Assembly: GCA_903831575.1 (NCBI GenBank)
Contig: CAIKYB010000016.1
Location: forward strand, 124,001 to 188,000
DNA: 64,000 nucleotides
Source of the DNA: an uncultured Bacteroidota bacterium
Lineage (GTDB): Bacteria > Bacteroidota > Bacteroidia > Chitinophagales > Chitinophagaceae
Reading direction: 5' to 3'
Position 1 is the first letter of the stretch. Every line of letters begins with the position of its first letter. The position numbers and the translations under genes are program-made. Shown here piece after piece: positions 60,409 to 64,000 of the stretch. The notes beneath the pieces are model-generated. The model saw only the letters and a list, made by a program, of their open reading frames with translations, was not told the DNA's origin and made no database searches.

Positions 60409-61251
60409 GTGTTACGCCCTAATCCTTTACTCTTTTTGGTTTTCTTTATTCCGTTTTCTAAGTTAGGGGCACAGGTTTATGTATCAAACTGGAGATTAGA
60501 AATAATGGCAGGCACCTCTTCATATAATGGCGATTTAGTACAAGGGACTTTTCCGTTAAAACGACTTGGGCCTTGTGTCGGCCTTAATCTTAAAAGACAT
60601 ATTAATAATAAGTTTACTTTTAGATTAGGTTTAAGTTATGGGAGAATCTACGGAGATGATAAAAAAAATAAAGATCCAGAATTAATTGCCAGAAACCTCA
60701 ATTTTAAAAGCCATATAATTGAACTGTCTGCTGCAGTTGAGTATGATTTTTTAAAACTACGCGACGATTTTAATGATGTCTATAAATACACCCCTTATAT
60801 TTTTGCCGGTATTGGTGCATTTCATTTCAATCCATACACTTTTGATAATGCTGGAAACAAAACGTATCTCCAGCCTTTAAAAACCGAGGGCCAAGGGTTA
60901 AGCGCTTTTCCTGATAGAAAAAATTATTCTTTGTATCAATTTTGCTTACCTATTGGATTGGGTTTTAAGTGGAATGTAAGCGAAAATATTCAAGTCTGTT
61001 ATGAAGCCGGATATCGATTTACAACTACGGATTATTTAGATGACGTCAGTTCAACTTATGTTTCCTTAGATAAGTTGGCTGTTTTGGTTGGGCCAAAAAC
61101 AGCTGAGCTTTCTTACAGAGAAGAAGGAACCCCTTTTGCAAAAAGACTTGGTGATAGGCGAGGATTTTCAAAACCGAATGATGTGTATTTTTACAATGTA
61201 TTTAAGCTGTCGTTTTCAATCGGCGGTGGATATGATAAACTACAAAATTAA
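60409..61251 (+). CDS. DUF6089-type outer-membrane barrel protein
   Basis: 280 residues with signal peptide (LLFLVFFIPFSKLGAQ). Barrel strands include WRLEIMAGTSSYNGDLVQG, CVGLNLKRHINNKFTFRLGLSYGRI, TPYIFAGIGAFHFNP and PIGLGFKWNVSENIQVCYEAGYRF. The pattern matches DUF6089 outer-membrane proteins of Bacteroidota. GTG start. Function unknown, perhaps a structural OM protein. Confidence 0.8.
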   Translation: MLRPNPLLFLVFFIPFSKLGAQVYVSNWRLEIMAGTSSYNGDLVQGTFPLKRLGPCVGLNLKRHINNKFTFRLGLSYGRIYGDDKKNKDPELIARNLNFKSHIIELSAAVEYDFLKLRDDFNDVYKYTPYIFAGIGAFHFNPYTFDNAGNKTYLQPLKTEGQGLSAFPDRKNYSLYQFCLPIGLGFKWNVSENIQVCYEAGYRFTTTDYLDDVSSTYVSLDKLAVLVGPKTAELSYREEGTPFAKRLGDRRGFSKPNDVYFYNVFKLSFSIGGGYDKLQN

Positions 61252-61256
61252 TTTCT

Positions 61257-61760
61257 TTATACTCCATTCTTTCTGCCAAAATCGTCTTGCAATCTAATTA
61301 TATCCTCTTCATCGCTCGGATTATAAATATCAGAGTGAATCCATATTTCTGCTACAACACCCCATTTTTCTAATCCAACCAGGCGGTGTCGCTCTTCCTT
61401 TTTTAATTCTATAATCTCTCCTTTTATTAATTTATGAAGCGGGGATTCTTCGTTTGTTTCACTCCTGATTAACCCCGCTTCTCCATCAATAAGTTTCCAA
61501 ATTTCTGATCGCCTATGATGATATTGCCAACTTAGTTTTTTATTTGGTTCTACCAATAATATTTTAGGGCTTACTTTTAATGATGCAATGTTATCAATAT
61601 TGATTGTAGGGAAAAATTGATCAATAAATTTATGTGCGTCTGTTTCATCAATTACAAAAAATCCACCCCATGGCCGCTGGTTGTCTATTGATTTTATTTT
61701 AATAGATAGCCCATTTAATAACTCTTTTATTATAGTGAAAATATCTTCTTTTAAAATCAT
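61257..61760 (-). CDS. Cupin, mannose-6-phosphate isomerase type II-like
   Basis: 167 residues. The cupin motif KILLVEPNKKLSWQYHHRRSEIWKLIDGEA has two His and Glu metal ligands, and ERHRLVGLEKWGVVAEIWIH has the last His. The N-terminal RPWGGFFV is typical of the C-terminal domain of mannose-1-phosphate guanylyltransferase/phosphomannose isomerase. Stand-alone copies are often labelled sugar-phosphate isomerase. It follows mnmG by 18 bp on the same strand. Confidence 0.82.
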   Translation of the reverse strand: MILKEDIFTIIKELLNGLSIKIKSIDNQRPWGGFFVIDETDAHKFIDQFFPTINIDNIASLKVSPKILLVEPNKKLSWQYHHRRSEIWKLIDGEAGLIRSETNEESPLHKLIKGEIIELKKEERHRLVGLEKWGVVAEIWIHSDIYNPSDEEDIIRLQDDFGRKNGV

Positions 61761-61778
61761 AATTTTTCTTCGATTTAA

Positions 61779-63647
61779 TTATCTTCCCATATATAGCATT
61801 AAAATTTGCACATCGCTTGGGTTTACTCCAGATATTCTTGATGCTTGTCCTAGTGTTCTTGGTTTTATTTTTAAAAATTTTTGTCGAGCTTCATTGCTTA
61901 ATGAAACTAGTTTTTCATAATTAAAATTATCAGGAATGATTAAGTTTTCTAATTGACTCATCTTTTCTACAAGCTCTTTCTCTTTTACAATATACGTATC
62001 ATATTTCAACTGAATTTCTGCTTGTTCAAGAGAATCATCATCAAACTTATGTAACAAATCAAATAAAGCTGAGATTGATTTCATCATTGATTTTAAATCG
62101 ACATTTGGCCTTAATAAAATCTGAGCCGCTTTTTGTTTTAATAATAACGGTGAAGAGTGTACGCTAGTTAAATAATCATTTATTTCAATGGGGTCGATAT
62201 TTATTTTGTTTAAAATGTTCTTTATTTGTTCTACCTGGTCTATTTTCTTCTTTACGTTTTCCATTCTCTCCTGACTTGCTAAACCAAGGTTAAAACTAAT
62301 TTCTGTTAGTCGCATATCGGCATTATCTTGTCTTAATAAGGTTCTGAATTCTGCTCTACTCGTAAACATTCGATATGGTTCATCAGTTCCTTTGTTTATT
62401 AGATCATCGATTAAAACCCCAATATAAGCTTCGCTCCTTTTTAATATTAAAGGATCTAGATTATTAACTTTTTGGTGTGAATTAATTCCAGCCATTAATC
62501 CCTGACATGCCGCCTCTTCATACCCGGTCGTCCCGTTTATTTGTCCTGCAAAAAATAAATTTTCTATCTTTTTTGTCTCAAGCGTAAAAGAAAGTTGAGT
62601 AGGGGGGAAAAAATCATACTCAATCGCATATCCAGGTCTAAACATTTTACAGTTTTCAAAACCCGGAACCTTTCTAAGTGCTTGAAACTGAACATCTTCT
62701 GATAAAGAAGTAGAGAATCCATTAACATATATTTCAACCGTATTCCATCCTTCAGGTTCAACAAATAATTGATGTCTATCACGTTCAGCGAACCTATTAA
62801 TTTTATCTTCTATACTTGGGCAATATCTTGGGCCGGTACCTTGTATTCTACCTTGAAACATAGGGCTTGATTCAAAACCTTCCTTTAAAACATTATGCAC
62901 CTCGCTACTTGTGTATGTAATCCAGCAACTTCGTTGATTTTCTGGTTTTAAGGTTGGTTTTTTTAGATAACTAAAGCCAATTATTTGATCATCACCTTTT
63001 TGTTCTTCCATTTTGGAATAATCCAAACTCCTGCCATCTATTCTTGGGGGGGTTCCGGTTTTTAGACGTTCGCTTTCAAAACCAAACGCAACAAGCTGTT
63101 CAGTAATTCCAGTTGCAGCTTTTTCTGCTACCCTACCACCACCAAAATTCTTTTCGCCAATATGGATAACTCCATTCAAAAAGGTTCCATTCGTAAGTAC
63201 AACTGCTTTACTAGCGATTTTATGGCCCATACCGGTAACAACTCCAGCAACTTTCCCATTTTCGATGATCAATTCTTTTACCATGTCTTGGTAAAAATCA
63301 AGATTTGGGGTTTGTTCAAGCATTTCCCTCCAGGTTGAAGCAAACAACATCCTATCGCTTTGAGCCCTTGGGCTCCACATTGCTGGGCCTTTAGAACGAT
63401 TAAGCATTCTAAATTGTATCATACTTTTATCGGTAACAATTCCGCTATATCCACCTAAAGCGTCAATTTCTTTAACAATCTGGCCTTTCGCAATGCCTCC
63501 CATTGCGGGGTTACAGCTCATTTGAGCTATTGTTTGCATATTCATTGTAACAAGTAGGGTTTTACTACCCAAATTCGCTGCTGCAGCGGCGGCTTCACAA
63601 CCAGCGTGGCCGGCTCCTACTACTATTATATCGTAATTACTTAACAT
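61779..63647 (-). CDS. mnmG: tRNA uridine 5-carboxymethylaminomethyl modification enzyme MnmG
   Basis: A FAD-dependent enzyme that, with MnmE, modifies tRNA wobble uridines. About 622 residues with DIIVVGAGHAGCEAAAAA (dinucleotide fold), MSCNPAMGGIAKG, FRMLNRSKGPAMWSPRAQ, GTGPRYCPSIEDK and GQINGTTGYEEAACQGLMAG. The C-terminal helical domain ends RISGVNPSDVQILMLYMG. The ATG at 63647 is better than the TTG at 63656, which sits in the promoter box. It lies next to two parS-like sites, as near many origins. Confidence 0.97.
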   Translation of the reverse strand: MLSNYDIIVVGAGHAGCEAAAAAANLGSKTLLVTMNMQTIAQMSCNPAMGGIAKGQIVKEIDALGGYSGIVTDKSMIQFRMLNRSKGPAMWSPRAQSDRMLFASTWREMLEQTPNLDFYQDMVKELIIENGKVAGVVTGMGHKIASKAVVLTNGTFLNGVIHIGEKNFGGGRVAEKAATGITEQLVAFGFESERLKTGTPPRIDGRSLDYSKMEEQKGDDQIIGFSYLKKPTLKPENQRSCWITYTSSEVHNVLKEGFESSPMFQGRIQGTGPRYCPSIEDKINRFAERDRHQLFVEPEGWNTVEIYVNGFSTSLSEDVQFQALRKVPGFENCKMFRPGYAIEYDFFPPTQLSFTLETKKIENLFFAGQINGTTGYEEAACQGLMAGINSHQKVNNLDPLILKRSEAYIGVLIDDLINKGTDEPYRMFTSRAEFRTLLRQDNADMRLTEISFNLGLASQERMENVKKKIDQVEQIKNILNKINIDPIEINDYLTSVHSSPLLLKQKAAQILLRPNVDLKSMMKSISALFDLLHKFDDDSLEQAEIQLKYDTYIVKEKELVEKMSQLENLIIPDNFNYEKLVSLSNEARQKFLKIKPRTLGQASRISGVNPSDVQILMLYMGR

Positions 63648-63653
63648 TATATA

Positions 63654-63661
63654 CAAATATA
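63654..63661 (-). promoter_or_regulatory. -7 box of mnmG
   Basis: TATATTTG on the minus strand, 6 nt before the ATG at 63647. A leaderless or near-leaderless transcript is expected. Confidence 0.65.
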
Positions 63662-63679
63662 CAATTGAGATTTTTATTA

Positions 63680-63695
63680 TGTTCCACGTGGAACG
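63680..63695. other. parS-like palindrome, copy 1
   Basis: TGTTCCACGTGGAACG: 15 of 16 bases fit the symmetric form of a ParB-binding parS site (TGTTnCACGTGnAACA). It lies 32 bp before mnmG. Confidence 0.7.
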
Positions 63696-63712
63696 GGGGC
63701 GATATGGTTTAT

Positions 63713-63728
63713 TGTTCCACGTGGAACA
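63713..63728. other. parS-like palindrome, copy 2
   Basis: TGTTCCACGTGGAACA, a perfect 16-bp palindrome of the parS type, 33 bp from copy 1. Tandem copies support ParB binding, although regulation of mnmG or ybeY is also possible. Confidence 0.75.
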
Positions 63729-63733
63729 TACAG

Positions 63734-64000
63734 CTACTTAAAGTATTTATTAAGGTATTTGTTTTCCATACACTGCATTAATTCCTTATCTGCTTTTGAC
63801 TTGTCTTTGTATCCACAAATATGTAAAACACCATGAAAAAGGACTCTGTGCAACTCCATTTGAAGCGATGTGTTGAAGTTTATAGCGTTTTCCTTTACTC
63901 TATCAGTACTTATATATATCTCAATAGTCTTTTCTGTATCCTTTTTAGAAGTGAGGTCAAAAGTGATAATATCTGTATAAAAATTATGTTTTAAAAACTC
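63734..64000 (-). CDS. ybeY: Endoribonuclease YbeY (5' end missing)
   Basis: The C-terminal 88 residues of the rRNA-maturation RNase; the start lies beyond the window. The metal motif reads HGVLHICGYKD: the first two His are there, but the third ligand, His in E. coli, is Asp, which I believe is a frequent variant in Bacteroidota. Upstream ITFDL and LQMELHRVLFH fit. It ends 6 bp from the second parS-like palindrome. Confidence 0.92.
   Translation of the reverse strand, partial: EFLKHNFYTDIITFDLTSKKDTEKTIEIYISTDRVKENAINFNTSLQMELHRVLFHGVLHICGYKDKSKADKELMQCMENKYLNKYFK

Noticed and set aside
1-64000. CRISPR array, tRNA or rRNA genes
   Set aside because: No regularly spaced repeats, no tRNA cloverleaf with conserved T-arm and no rRNA signature seen when reading the intergenic regions.

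Overview
The window looks like a piece of a low-GC chromosome from an aerobic member of the Bacteroidota, most likely in or near the Chitinophagaceae/Sphingobacteriales. The evidence is gene content and signals: an alternative complex III (ActABCDEF) fused into one operon with an aa3-type cytochrome oxidase, futalosine-route menaquinone synthesis (MqnC), lineage-restricted families (DUF4286, DUF5522, DUF6787, DUF6089, IPExxxVDY, THX), few strong Shine-Dalgarno sites, and promoters of the TAnnTTTG type. The genus call is inference only. No rRNA, tRNA, CRISPR array, prophage or intact insertion sequence was seen.

Layout. 1-4.9 kb (+): the end of a split methionine synthase, exonuclease III, a DUF4286 protein, HU and the ribosomal protein THX. 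4.9-9.6 kb (-): pdxH, a coiled-coil protein, pyrH and the ribosomal operon rplM-rpsI-rpsB-tsf. 9.6-10.65 kb: a gene-poor kilobase with a 38-residue lipoprotein and what appears to be a rotting sulfatase. 10.65-12.8 kb (+): trmB, DUF5522, an alkyltransferase-like protein and an S1-domain protein. 12.8-28.9 kb (-): the respiratory block actA-B-C-D-E-F, ctaC, ctaD, ctaB, two subunit III genes, subunit IV, then SCO and DUF420. Quinol is oxidised by the Act complex, and electrons pass via haem c to the oxidase; CtaB and SCO mature haem and CuA. 29-36.6 kb: DUF6787, a secreted MsrB fusion, a fused branched-chain keto-acid dehydrogenase E1, a two-subunit M16 peptidase and mqnC. 36.7-50.6 kb: a SNF2/SWIM helicase, comB, gcvT, feoB, an IPExxxVDY protein, pterin dehydratase, selD-mnmH (tRNA selenouridine), metF and lptB. 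50.6-54.3 kb (+): GH3, fabG, carbonic anhydrase and a cupin. 54.3-58.6 kb (+): a small-molecule or peptide-modifying cluster of SET protein, ATP-grasp ligase and ATP-grasp-SET fusion, then a 175-nt fold-back element and an ABC membrane domain lacking its ATPase. 58.6-64 kb: a zinc-finger protein, a short SSB, two outer-membrane barrels, a cupin, mnmG, two parS-like palindromes and partial ybeY. The mnmG/parS pair suggests that the right end lies near the replication origin.

The strongest candidate for an undescribed system is the SET / ATP-grasp / ATP-grasp-SET cluster at 54350-57435. The 57460-57634 fold-back, the three covarying hairpins in the act operon and the pair of parS-like sites are the most interesting non-coding signals. 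Many genes have a -7 box only 4-6 nt before the start codon, which predicts leaderless or near-leaderless mRNAs.
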